Below the pieces are notes generated by a model that worked only from the letters and a program-made list of their open reading frames with translations, was not told the DNA's origin and did not search any database. A stretch of 64,000 nt of DNA from Zygnema cylindricum. Lineage: Eukaryota > Streptophyta > Zygnematophyceae > Zygnematales > Zygnemataceae. The translations under genes were made by a program, and so were the position numbers. Below, one piece after another: positions 45,140 to 57,066 of the stretch. The stretch is taken from NCBI GenBank assembly GCA_037447655.1, contig JBBHKE010002350.1:1-64000 (forward strand). The letters run 5' to 3'. Each line of letters starts with the position of its first letter. Position 1 is the stretch's first letter.

Positions 45140-46060
45140 AAAAAAATTGTACGTGTACCTATATTAGTGTAAGCATGTTTGTGACGAACATTTATTTTTT
45201 CAAAGACCCAAAATTAGCATTAGTAAACAATCAGAATGTTTTTTTTTCATAGATGTCTCGTGCGCATAATATGCACGAAACGAACGGGCGAATACTACGC
45301 ACGATACGCATTTAACGATGATGAAAATGTAATAAAATGCGAACCAAACTACGTACTTGTACTTTTTTGTACATTTGCGTACTCACTTCGTACATTTCAG
45401 TACTTTTAGGGATATTAAGGGGGGTTTGAGGAATTTTAGGGTACATTCTCGTGCATTTTCATTTATTCTGTTAAACAACCAGCTTTTATTCGTACATTTA
45501 CATACAGTGTCCGTATTTTTTTGTACTTTTGATGGTTATTATTTTGAGTGTTTTAGGGTACATTTTCGTACGTTTCCGTATATTTCAGTTGTACGGACTT
45601 ACATCTTTTGTACATCTACGTACAGCCTCCGTATATTATAGTACATTTAGGGTTATAGAAGGGGGGAATTTAGGGTGTTTAGGGTACTTCCCGTGCATTT
45701 CGTACATTCCGGTAAATTACAGTACAACTACCTTGTATTATCCGTACTCTTAAGTTTTTTAGGGTGCACCTTTCGTACAATGCCGTACATTTCCGTATGT
45801 TTCTTCTACGTTCTAGGATTTTTTAAGGATTTTTTAGGGTAAAGTGGACGGTTTTCGTACATTTTCGTACATCGTACAGCGAAAACTAACGAACGGTATG
45901 AAAGTAGAGAATACTACGTAAAAATCGTAAAAAAGTTGAAATTTGTATAAATAGGATAACTAGGTTTTTTTTCAAAATTTTCAAATTCCTAATCAGTGTA
46001 AATCATTGTAATTATTCCTATACGCTTAAGAAACTTGTATGCTAATAGTGATTGGCGGTG
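45140..46060. repeat. Degraded family-I MITE, copy k
   Basis: It contains the family-I internal phrase gtacctatattagtgtaagcatgtttgtgacg at 45152 and the right end tgctaatagtgattggcggtg + TA at 46040-46062. The middle is AT-rich with many cgtac/gtacg words. No left end was located. Confidence 0.5.
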
Positions 46061-47190
46061 TAATGTAACAACCATTCGGCACCGTATTTCGAAAATGCGC
46101 TTTTGTGTCACAAACATTTGGATGCCCGAAACTTCTGGGCCATGTGAAAGTTAGGGCGAAGTTCATAGAGGTTTCATTCGTAGTATGCGCACTGTAAAAA
46201 AACTTTGAAAAAGAATGCATATGCGCATAATTCAAAATTTCAGATTTTTTAAAATGCGTTGACCGACTTTGACTTAATTATAAAATAAAAATACGGAAAT
46301 TTCATCAAAAGTACTACTACAACTTAGGGTATGTGCCCATGTATTAAAGTACCGGGTTTTTTATTAGCACAAAGAAGATTACTCCCTATTTTTTTCATTG
46401 CCCATCACACGCATGTACGTAAAAAATTGCAGTAAATCAAAATTAACTAAAAAAAAGTTTACATCAACATTGGTACTGTTTAACTAGCGTTAATCATTCT
46501 AATGTCGAATATTTATAAGGGAATTGCTAATCGCAGAGACGATTTTTGCTGCGCGCAGGTAGTTGTCAGAAATTGTACATTTGAAGTACAGTTTCGTACA
46601 AGCTACGTACCTTTAAGTTCAAATTGGCGGTCAATCCGTCGAACAACTTTGACTGGCGAAATATTGTAACGGCGGTTAAAAAACTGCCGCGTTTGCGAAC
46701 GTCGACCGTCATGAAAAATAAAACAATTTACACGGCCAACGCAGGTTTCCTGTAACAAAACTGAGGCAGCCACATATAAATAAAATGGATGCGCGCAGGT
46801 AGTTACTCACTTCACGTGAGCTCCACTGTGAAAGCACACACCGACATTTGACTTAGCCGCAAAAATGGAATCTAATCGCGAACCGTTACGATGAACTTGG
46901 ACACAAATTAAAGGACTACGTACGACATGTATAAACTCGCACGAAACGAAATATACTACGTACAAAATATAAAAGCGTACCCGCGTATAAATATCAATGA
47001 AACTAAAATGACGCGTCGTCACGCGCGACCAAATGAAGCCACACTATTTACGAATCAACATTCTTACATTGAAAACGTACTTCCTGTGGGAGGAGTAGTG
47101 TAGATCCTGAGTAGCTCGTCCGAGAGTGGCTCTCCCATCTCAGCCCGAGGGCACCCGGAGATGCCGTCTACTTCAAGACAACAGCCCACC
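46061..47190. other. Unassigned DNA next to the copia relic
   Basis: No gene is supported. A family-IV-like end (ttagggtatgtgcccatgta) is at 46325. The phrase gcgcgcaggtagtt occurs at about 46554 and 46792, bracketing a 240-bp duplication-like unit. I looked for a copia 3' LTR by comparison with 50960-52030 and found no similarity. Confidence 0.4.
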
Positions 47191-47195
47191 ATATC

Positions 47196-49949
47196 TCAAG
47201 AAACTGCTACCAGTAGACCTTCTAGGGGCAGAGCAACTTCTAGACTTCTACTCAGCACTCCTACAGCTGCAGCTAAATTCGGCCGGGTACAATTCATAAA
47301 ATAGATTAGACTTCCCACTACTTGTCTGTAAGGAATAGTCTGCATGAACTTCTGTTCTTCAGGAGATAATTCCTCGTCTAAGACTATGACTCCTTCCTCC
47401 CTCCCCTCACTTCTCTTCTTCAACTCCATTGGAGTTGTACAACTATTAGCTTTATCCATTTGAAATTTTTCAAGCATGTTCCCTATTGCGTCCTTTTGAG
47501 TCAATCTTATAATTTTTCTTTTTCGGTCTCTCTCTACTTGAATTCCCAAAATATATTTTGCTTTCCCCTTATCCTTCATTTCAAATCTCCCCTTCAGATC
47601 GGTTTTCAATTTATTAATTTTTTCCATTGATTTACTTAAAGCAAGCAAATCATCAACATAATTTGCAATAAATATAAAACCTTCCTCATCTTCGAAAACA
47701 TAGATTGAGTGATCTGAGCTGATCCGGATATATCCCAGACGGGTAAGAAACTCATCAAGCTTCTTATTCCACTGTCGAGGCGCCTGTTTCAAACCATAAA
47801 GAGATTTAATCAGCCATCATACCTTACTCTCCTCTCCTTCCTCCACAAACCCTTTGGGTTGTCGCATGAAGATCTCCTCTTCCAATTCTCCATGCAAAAA
47901 GGTTGTCTTGATGTCCATCAAGTGCACTTCCATGTCTTTCGCTGTTGCCAGGCTGAGAAGTATGCGGACGGAGGGAAATCTGACCACCGAGGCAAAGGTT
48001 TCCTCGTAGTCAATTCCCTCCTTTTGTGTAAATCCCTTTGCCACTAATCGGGCCTTGTAGCGCTCGATTGTGTTATCTGGGTTAAGTTTTAATTTGAAAA
48101 CCCACTTACAATCGATTGGTTTTCGGTTAGGTGGACAATCCACCAGCTCCCAAGTATCGGTTGCCATAATTGAGGCCATCTCCTCATTGATGGCTGTCTT
48201 CCACCGATTTCTTTTTGGACAAGTCATCGCCTCTCCATAAGTTTGAGGTTCATCTTGATGAGATAGTTTAGTTACCTTGTTATTAACCTGTTTTTTTTGC
48301 AGTCTTTTGCTTCTTCTCCTTCCCCCCTCAAAATCTGAGGCCGGAATAGATGGTTCTTGTAGATTCTTTCGAACAAACTCGGCTTCTCCCCTATCCCTTG
48401 ATTCCGAATCAATTTCCACCACGTCTTCCGCTTTGGGTAGAGTTGTCACTGAAGTTTCCACAGCCGAGTCCTTTTCGGTCTGATTTGTACTTGCAAGAAT
48501 GTCATCTTCTCTAAAACCTGGATAGTTAGGAAGCTCAAAGTCATCGGAATTTTCTGACTCAAATCTGATTTTTACTGACTTTGTATATTTGAAGGGATCC
48601 ACAGACTTTCCTTCATCCATAACTACTAGATGCTTTACTAAGATTATATCTTCCCTTCTTAGATCATAAACTCTATATCCTTTAACATCCTCATCATATC
48701 CTAATAAGTATCCCGATTTTCTTTTATGATCTAGGTTCCAATTAGACCGATCTGTATGTAGAATGAATACTTGACTGCCAAAAACCTTTAAGTGAGATAT
48801 GTCTGGTTTCCGACCTGTCCATCTGTCATAAGGTGTTTGATCTTTTATAGCTGAAGTAAGAACTCTATTTTTTAGGTAATTAGCAAAGTTCATTACTTCT
48901 GCCCAAAACCTTTTTCTTATCTTCATATATGACAACATACTTCTAGCACTATCACTTAGTGTTCTATTTAACCTTTCAGCTACCCCATTCTGTTCCGGGT
49001 TTTTTGGAACTGTCTTTTGGTGTTGGACCCCATCTTCCCTCAAAAAATCCTCAAACTGGTTAGAAGTTTACTCTCCACCATTGTCACTCCTTATTCTCTT
49101 GATTGGAGTTTCATAGAGTTTTTCGCTCCATGCTTTATATTGTCTAAAACAATCCTAAACTTCAGACTTGTTTTTAAAAAAATACACTCGGGAATACCGA
49201 GACCAATCATCAGTGATAGTCATCATAAATCTCTTCCCCCCCAGTGAGGGCACTTTAGCTGGTCCCCAAATATTTGTGTGTACTAGATCTAGAATTTTTT
49301 CTCCCTTATAGGTGGCTGTTTTAGGAAAGGGTAATCTGTGTGTTTTACCTTGAGCATATCCACTACAATCACTTATATTATCATTCTCACTGAACTTAAT
49401 CCCTTCCACCACTTCCATCTTTTTCATCTCTCTTAACTTGTCTAGATTCACATGCCCAAGCCTCTTATGCCACATCATAATATCATGAACACCAGCATAA
49501 TAAAGTTTCTTCTTTTCATTACTTAAAACCAACCTAAACATCCCATGGCTACCTTTCTCAGCAATGAAATAGACATCCTCCTCAAAACTAGCAGTAAAGA
49601 CTCCTTCTCTAGTGTTAGTAAAAAAACCCTTATCATCTAATACAGATGTAGAGATGAGGTTTTTGTTCAGCTCCGGAATAAACAATACATCGGAGAATGT
49701 TACTATGGATGTCTTTCCTTCTACTAACACTTTCAAATCTACCGATGCTACAAGAGTAGTGGTGACTATCCTCCCATCCCCGTACTCTATCTCTACGGTG
49801 GGAATCTTTCTTATCTTAGTGAACAGGTGCCTATCCTTACACCTGTGCATGGAGGCACCTGAATCTACAATCCAGCTTGCTTCACCTTTCAATCCACCGT
49901 AAGCACATTTCTGCCTTCGTGAAATTTCGACCTCGTTTTTTGCCTCCAA
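47196..49949 (-). pseudogene. Ty1/copia pol relic: protease, integrase, reverse transcriptase; RNase H end missing
   Basis: Read on -, the protease motif is WIVDSGAS (about 49860). The GAG-pre-integrase zinc region HKRLGHVN...CSGYAQGKTHR comes next, where the second Cys of the usual CxxC is Tyr. The integrase core follows (DDWSRYSR, PEQNGVAERLNRT). The reverse transcriptase has LMDIKTTFLHGELEEEIFM, SLYGLKQAPRQW and the YVDD box at about 47650-47661. The frame is shared throughout but interrupted by stops at 49155-49157, 49068-49070 and 47817-47819. Homology ends at about 47250 after RPNLAAAVGVLSR. The C-terminal RNase H (YxDADxA region) is absent and no 3' LTR was found, so the copy is 3'-truncated and inactive. 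Confidence 0.92.
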
Positions 49950-49958
49950 CTCCTCATC

Positions 49959-50783
49959 TCAAAGGAGCTCATCGTCCTCGTCCTAGGATTTCGCCTCATG
50001 TACCTGTGTCACGAGGGCCTTTTTCCTTCCTCTCGGGGTACCACCGGTCTGTCCCTCCTTTAACTGGAGCTCGGTTAGCTTAGTGCACTCTGCCATAGAG
50101 TGCCCAGGTTTCTTACAAAAATGACATATACCTTTGGGAGCCCTTGGTCCGAACTCGTCGGTGTGGTTTTTCTACTCCCTCCCCCCATAGTTTCCGACCG
50201 GTTTCCGGGAATCCTTGTTCCTCCAATCGGTCGCAGTTGCCAAGGCTTGGCCACTCTTTCCTCCCCTTCGGATTTCAATCGTATTCTCCCGAAAGAGAAT
50301 CATCCCTACCAGTGAGTTCCATATCCACCTTGAGTCCGGCAAGTCCTGCACACGGTTGACTATGTTCTCGAACTCATCGGGTAACTTCATCAGTAAACAG
50401 TTAACCTTTTCTTTTTCACTAAAATCTTTTCCCGCACTCTCTAGCTCCATGAAGAGTGTAGCAAGCTCATTGCAAAAATCCAACATCTTCCCCCCTTTGT
50501 ATACATACTCCTTAACTTTCTGATCAGCCAACTGTTGTTGATGAATCGTACCACTTCGGTACATCTCTATGAGAGCCATCCAAAGATCGGATGCCCTTTC
50601 TACCTGTAAATGAGGACATGCAAGTCCTTGAGTGATATGGCGTAGGATGAAGTGCTTTGCCGCCATATTGTTGAAGTCCCAGGTTTCAGTATCATTCTCC
50701 TCGTTCCTCGGAATAGGTGACATGAATGCCGAACCAGTTGCTATTGGTGTGGTCGCCTCCTTCTCCTTTCCTTTGTCCACCAC
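49959..50783 (-). pseudogene. Ty1/copia gag relic with CCHC zinc knuckle
   Basis: Gag of a copia element is the nucleocapsid precursor that packages the element RNA. Here ETWDFNNMAAKHFILRHI, YVYKGGKMLDFCNELATLF and LLMKLPDEFENIV are UBN2/gag-type features. The knuckle CHFCKKPGHSMAEC (CX2CX4HX4C) follows at about 50092-50133. It is in the same frame as pol. In-frame stops lie at 50172-50174, 49983-49985 and 49959-49961. The upstream limit of gag is uncertain because no clear ATG fits the frame at 50783. Confidence 0.85.
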
Positions 50784-52047
50784 CTCTCATTCCTTTGTTT
50801 CCTCCGTTGAAGTAGGATCCTCTTTCCTGGTGAATCTGCTCCCTCCAAACCCTGGAGGAATTCTAAGACTTGATGGACGCCCCAACCGTCCACTCATTAT
50901 CCCCCAAAACCTTTTTTTTCGCATAGAGCTCCTATCATCATACTTTCCCAATATATGAAGCCAGTTCCATTAAATATCGGTACCCTAGAGGGTGGGCCAA
51001 TAACTTGAAACTCTGAGACCTCCATAAGTCCTCAGAGTGGACAGCTTCCTAGAAGCCTCTAGGATAACCCTGACCCCTTTGTGTTTCAGAAAAAACAACT
51101 GCCACCCTGGCAGACAATAACTCTGACCAACTTCACCCCTGTGAATGGAAGACTCCCCTGAGTCGATAGCAAAAAGAATCTCTGAATTTTCTCCCGTGAG
51201 CAGTGAGTTATGGAGGGTCAAAGTTTACCTTTTGTACGGAAGCTCTCTGGGAGAGAGGGTCCTATCAACTAATTTTTCTAAGTCCTATCTCTCTCAGAGA
51301 CTCTATCTACTGATGTACGGAGCCAATCAGATTATAGTTCCGTACACAAAAGTACAGCTGCCGGTGTACTTTCTATACAAACACTTTACGACATGGCCTA
51401 AATGTCGACACGTGGTATGTTCGGATTCGCTCCCGTAATCCTTGGAGATGCCGCGATCCAATGTAATTCTGTCACGTGTTATCCGATGTGGCGATGACCA
51501 TAAACCGCCGAAATCCTCTTGCGCGATCTCGACGTTAATTCTGGCCGTCCGATTAAATTCACATTTAATCGTAGCCGTAATAAATACTTGCGCGATATTT
51601 GTTTCATTAAAGAAATAAATGCGCGGTATTGGTTTCTTATCCGTACCGTAAACCGTACTTTTACATTAATGGATCTATGTCTCCCGTAAACAATTACAGA
51701 TAAATGAATTATCCTAGTTGACAATGTTTAATTAAACATCAAACCATATAATATGTAACACTAGTTCAAGACTTAACGGCTAAGGCTACAGGCTACCAGT
51801 TGTCTGCCGTCCGGTAGGTACCAGGATCAAATCCTGTGGCAGGCACATACCTTTTAGTAAATAAACCCCTAACAAATATATATTTCCCGTAAACCTCTGG
51901 ATAACCTAGGTAGCCATGGCTCTAGCACCCTCCTCACCAGGATCACAGTTTGAGAGTTGGAGAGAGAAGTTAGAGGTAGACTGCCTCGGCTTCTTTCTAT
52001 ATTTCTATTTAGACCTAGACCATTAGTTTCTACACCCACTATATAGT
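50784..52047. other. 5' flank of the copia relic, LTR not resolved
   Basis: In element sense this should hold the 5' LTR and primer-binding site, but with no 3' LTR to compare I cannot set limits. A short inverted repeat (gagagagggtcctatcaac / agtcctatctctctca) lies at 51250-51300. A tRNA-like phrase, ggtaccaggatcaaatcctg, at 51815 resembles a B-box/T-arm but lacks an anticodon arm. Confidence 0.35.
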
Positions 52048-54153
52048 GAGTCAGATAGACTACAAATCATCAAAGATTCATTAAAACATCGTAACCGAAA
52101 CACAACATTAGTTTATCAATATGGTAAAAATCATTTTGAAATTTTTTGGAGTGGACAAAGACATCCAAATGTAGATATAAACAGCGTAACTGAAACACAA
52201 CATTAGTTTATCAATATGGTAAAAATCATTTTGATTTTTTTTGGAGTAGACAAGGGCACCCCAATGTAGCTATTAGACCTGATAGGGTTATTTGACTATT
52301 AGAAAATAACAAAGATAAGAGTATTACCATACTCATACAATGGGTGAAAGGACTTGAAATGCGTATACAAACTCAATTATAAGTAAAAAAGAAAGGTGAA
52401 AACCTGTGAGTAATACCATACTCATACAATGGGTGAAAGGACTCTAAAATGCATACAAAACTCAATTAGCCATAAAAAAAGAGAAGGTGAAAACCTGTGA
52501 GAAAACAATATCATCCAATTTTTTTTACGGAGTGTAAAAAAAATACATCAAATTTTAAAAAGAATAATTAGAAAGATCGCCAAGAGGGTATACGGGATGC
52601 GTATTCTTGAAAAGATTACAAATGGTTTTCAACATTTGCGTTGCAAGTGGCTCAAAGAAACCAAAACGAATAAAAAATGAGGATGGAACCATACACGAAT
52701 ATTCAAGTGAGGGAGGTATGTATGAACAAGAATCTCAAGCCCGTGTGCATTATCGGCACACTTACCCTTACTCAGGATTTCCCAACCCTTTTTCACCCTG
52801 TACGGTCACCAGTGTACGAAGATTCAAGTGTAACGAACCGGACTAGATTTTTGTATATCCAAAACAGAACGCGACGCAGTTTAGTTCACGCCTAACGGAG
52901 GCCGGACGACAAAGTTATTCCGCTTCAAAGATTACAGCTTCATTACAATGAGCTTGTTTCAGGTAGCCCAAGTAGGGGGTACATTGTGGAGTTTCCTGTA
53001 ACCTTTGGGATTGTAATCTAGATTATGATGTTAGACATCAATAGGGTTTCGTTTCTGATCTAATTGACTTTTGGCCCATTAATTACTCTAGGTCAAAGGT
53101 TGGTGTTCCCGCATCTTCTAAGTACCTTGGCTCAGAATGGTGGATCCGGTTTAAGCTTCTGACTGCGGATCTAGCCGCTGTTGGGCGTATAAATTTTACC
53201 CTGAGTGTAGTATGTCAGTCTGGTAACCTTAGCTCTCCGCTCATTGGCTACGTGCATTCTGTTGACCTTGTGGACGTGAAACTGGACGAAATTTGTTGTA
53301 TAAGCCAGTAGAGGCCAAAGAAGACAGGTTGCTGTTTTAGTAGTGTCTCTTGAGAAACCCTAGAAATTCCAACAAACCTACTTTTGGAGAACTTTTTCCT
53401 TGTTGTTTGTGACTATAGATTGTCTCTTGTGGAAATCGTAGTTCGGTTGGGTAGTTGACATTATCCTTCTTTATGGGCGATTTGATTTTTTCCCTGTTTG
53501 AAACCAGGAAGATTCTAGTCGGTTCCGTTCTGCGGAATCCGAGAGGTGAAGGAGGAACTTACCAGTTTTCGATACCTTTATGGAGAGATTCCGTCTTTTC
53601 TTTGGTCATCGTTTATCTCTCGGGTAGGTTGAGCCTTCTTTGCTATAATTCATAATTTCATCTTTTATTCTCTTTTCCGGGGCAAGGTTATATCGTTAAA
53701 TATGAAACGACATATTCTTTTATTTCCTATATTCCTGCGTAGAAGTCCATTTGTTTACTTGTTGGTGATCTTTCTTAGCTCCGGCGGTGTTAGCACCGGA
53801 GTAGATTGTTGTTACCTGCAGGACAATAAAGGGGTTTGAAGTAGCAATTGGTAGACTTTTGGCGGATAAACACTAAATTGGGGTATCGGCCCAAGGACCC
53901 AATCCTTTTCCCCCAACCTGATGGGAAAAAAAAAGGGGGGAGGGGGGTATTTTTTTTTCACTTGCCCCCGCATTCATTCCTCATGCTTATCCTATCTTCT
54001 CTTATGATTAGCATTCATGTCTTCGGGAGGGATGGGGCAGAGTTGGGCATTGCCATCATCAAAGAGCATCAACATTTGGGTTTATTTGCAGGCCACTTTT
54101 GCACCTCTCTCAAGGCCGCCGACCCTTACCTTATGGTTCCCATGCACGCTCGA
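52048..54153 (+). repeat. 2.1-kb direct repeat, copy B
   Basis: It matches 42240-44278 almost throughout. Comparison with the mirrored right arm shows that the segment from about 52719 to about 54164 is an insertion. The right arm reads gaggtatgtattgtatttc, where copy B has gaggtatgtat at one end and tattgtatttc at the other. This implies a 3-bp TAT duplication. The left end abuts the palindrome cactatatagtg at 52038. Confidence 0.8.
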
Positions 54154-57066
54154 CAAGAATAATAAATATTGTATTTCAATTTTTTTTTTATCCATGTTCG
54201 TTTTTTGCTTTACACTTTATTTTATTGGTTGCATCTTTTTTTCGATTTTTTAATTCGATTTGTTTTTTGTTTCAGAGTTTTGGTTTTTTATTTTGACTAC
54301 ATTTTATTCATTTTTTGTTTAATGTTTTTTAGGGTTTTTGAAAGTTATTAGGGTTAACTTAAAAATATATTTAAAACGAAAAATTTATTTGCAATTTTTG
54401 TTTTTTGGGAGCAAAAATACATTCTTTTTAGAGAAAGCTCCCATTACCTTTGTAACATTGTCATTTTTGCCTATGTGTTGTTTTATTTTTGTTTTTATGT
54501 AATGCAGTTTTTATTTTTTGGAGCAAAAATACATTATTTAAAAAAAAAACTCTAATTATATTTGTAACATTGTCATTTTTGTCTCTTTGTTGTTTTGTTT
54601 CTGTTTTTTGTAGAATTCAAATTATCATGAAGCATGCATGTCTCACTCGTGGCAATGATTCAAAAAATGTTTGGTTAACAAATGTTTTTCTGTATGATTG
54701 TCTTTATCTTGGACGGACAAGGGTCACGTTTTGACGATGGTTACAACAAATGGTAAAAGTGATTCAGTAATTAATCTATAAAGCAAGAAATTTAACGAAA
54801 ATATGTTTTATTTTAATGTTTCGTACATAACAAAAAAAAAAAAAAAAATTTTTTTTAGGGTTTTTTTTATTGTATTTTTTATCCACTGAATTGCCGTGCG
54901 GAATTTATCAGATGCATGCGCCACTTAGACTTTTTTATCTGTCCCGTAGGTGCTATGGCGCAACAATTTTTGGAGGTGTAAAGCTAACAAGTAATAAAAA
55001 AAAAACTAATTTTTAGGGTTTTTTCAATTGTAATTTTCATCTATAGAATGGTTGTGCGGAATTTATAAGATGCATGCGCCACTAAGACTTTTTTACTTGT
55101 CCGGTAGGTGTTATGGCGCAACAATTTTTGGAGGTGGAAAGCTAACAATTAATAAAAATGCATTTCCAAATTTAAAACAAAAGAAACTTGGTACAAAGAA
55201 CCCTTTACGGAAAGAAGAGTTTTAACGAAAGATAAAGAAGGAAACAAGATATCTTTCATGCAACCACTTTGTAACAACACACAACGGAGAAATCCAAAAA
55301 AAATGTCAAAAATAAAGTGGAGGAAAAGAAGCTTAGTACAAAAACCCTTTCACAAAAAGAAGAGTTTTAGGCAAAAAGAGAGAAGGAAAAGACACATTTT
55401 TCATGCAACCACTTTGTTACAACACATTAACGGAGAAATCCAAAAGAGAAGACAAAATTAAATTGGAGATAAAGTGGATAAAGCAATCTAGAAGAGAAGC
55501 TATTTATAGAAAAACACAAACACAACATAATTCTTATTAAAAAAATTATGAATCACAATAAAAAATACTTACAAAAATTTATATTTACACAAAAACACAG
55601 TGACAATGGACAAAAGTAAAGTGGACAGAGAGGAGGAAAAAAAAAATCTTTGATACAACCACTTTGTTATAACAAACAATTTCAATATGCAAAAAAAATA
55701 TTTAAAAAAAAAACATTTCGTTATCTCACAAAACACACGCCGAACGTGGACAAAGAGCAACGATGTTGTCAACAAAGGGGTACGATTTTTTAAACTCAAC
55801 ATTTATTTTTTGTTATGTATCTAATTTCAAATAATCAAATTTTCTTATCTATATTCTATTTTTCCAAGTTTGATTTTTTTTATGGTGAATATTTCAGTGC
55901 TGATCGAGAAGCCATCAAAGAAATGGGACGTTAGACATCCGACCAATTTTCGTATTTTTATATTACGGATTTCCCAACCGATAATTTACTTCAAACTTTT
56001 GGCCACGAGATCAACACAAGAAAATGTTTTCTACCTCGTTCTATAGTGGAACCCTCTTCTACTATTTGTGTTATGTTTTGGCTGTGGGTCGAAACGACGT
56101 TTGCAAAACTGCCAATGGTATGTTTAAAAAAACTCCCACCATTTATATCATTATTTTTTATTTTAAGTTATCTTTGATGTTTTATATTCGTCACATTTTT
56201 TTTACATTTTTTTTTTTTTGTATTTTTTTTAACTTTTTTTTTTACTGTTTTTTTTTTCTTTTTCTCATTTTCATTTTTTTTTCTGTTTTTTCTTTTATTT
56301 ATGTGTTTTCAATTGTTTTGTTTTTATTTTTTCAACTATTATTTTCGGTTTTTTTGTTGTTTTCCCTTTATATATTTTTTATAACTTTTATTTTTTTTCT
56401 TTTATTTATATTATCTTTTTTTCCTTTTATTTTTTATCACATTTTTTTTTTCTCTCTCTCTCTTTTACTATTTTTTTTTTCTCTCTCTCACTTTTTTTTT
56501 ATGTTTAATGGAATAATTTTTTATGAAAAACATACAAATGTTTTTTTGTGCGGAAAATTGATGGAGCTTCCAAATCTGAACGAGATTTAAACGCTCAAAA
56601 TTTCCTACAAACCAAATTATGGCTTAAAACTATGTTTTTACAAGACCATGTTTTTTTCCAAGATTTATTTCCCAAACTTACTATTTTTACGCACAAATTG
56701 TTCTAATCTCATTTGTGGTCGTCGTTCAAAGACGAGGTAAAAAATACGTGTTTTGAAGCATCAGATATGTGGTCTTATTACTAATGCTGAAACAAATGTG
56801 CCAATTACTATGTGCCAATTACTATCTTATAGGTTGGAAAATCAGTCGATTCATTACATATCTGGAGTCAAATATGTAGACGAAATATTGATTTTATGGG
56901 AGAAGAAATGTGTTGTATGAAAGAGACACTGTCTAGTTTGAAAGAGAAAATAGATAATATGGTTGAGAAGTTAACTCATATTATTCAAAGAATGGACGAC
57001 CGCGGAGAGACGTTGCATGAAAGACAACCCTCTCAACCTCCGTATAGACCATCTAAAGATGAATAA
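52622..57066 (+). pseudogene. Crypton/Ndc10-like tyrosine recombinase gene, left-arm copy (decayed, multi-exon)
   Basis: Likely exons: 52622-52717 (SGSKKPKRIKNEDGTIHEYS, donor gtatgta); 54614-about 54734 (MKHACLTRGNDS...YLGRT, then frameshift and stop); 54912-54975 (MRHLDFFICPVGAMAQQFLE) with a tandem second copy at 55070-55133; about 55730-55779 (HAERGQRATMLSTKG); 55898-56117 (ADREAIKEMGR, stop at 55932-55934, then TSDQFSYFYI); 56833-57066 (intact, Lys/Glu/Leu-rich, ends SKDE). The order RGxDS, RHxDxxxCPVGA, HxxR...AT...G, DRxxIKxxGRW-SD...Y is that of tyrosine recombinases of the Crypton/Ndc10 type. These cut and rejoin DNA through the C-terminal Tyr. Phases of the last three exons agree. 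Intron 1 holds the 1.45-kb insertion. Family assignment is from memory of motifs and is an inference. Confidence 0.6.

Noticed and set aside
47196-50783. Stop-codon reassignment as an explanation of the open copia frame with stops
   Set aside because: All three stop codons occur inside the copia frame, while the 809-codon NAA35 frame contains none until its end. Mutation is the simpler reading.
52038-52050. CACTATATAGTG as a CACTA (EnSpm) transposon terminus
   Set aside because: The word is a self-contained palindrome. The sequence inside has recombinase-type motifs rather than an EnSpm transposase, and no 3-bp duplication is evident at both ends.
42240-54153. 2.1-kb direct repeats as LTRs of the copia element
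   Set aside because: They include part of the YR element arm and lack TG...CA ends. The copia itself shows no adjacent primer-binding site or polypurine tract next to them.
56024-56590. 188-aa frame on + very rich in Phe
   Set aside because: After about 35 residues it is a T-rich low-complexity run. The first part overlaps the recombinase exon 55898-56117 in another frame.
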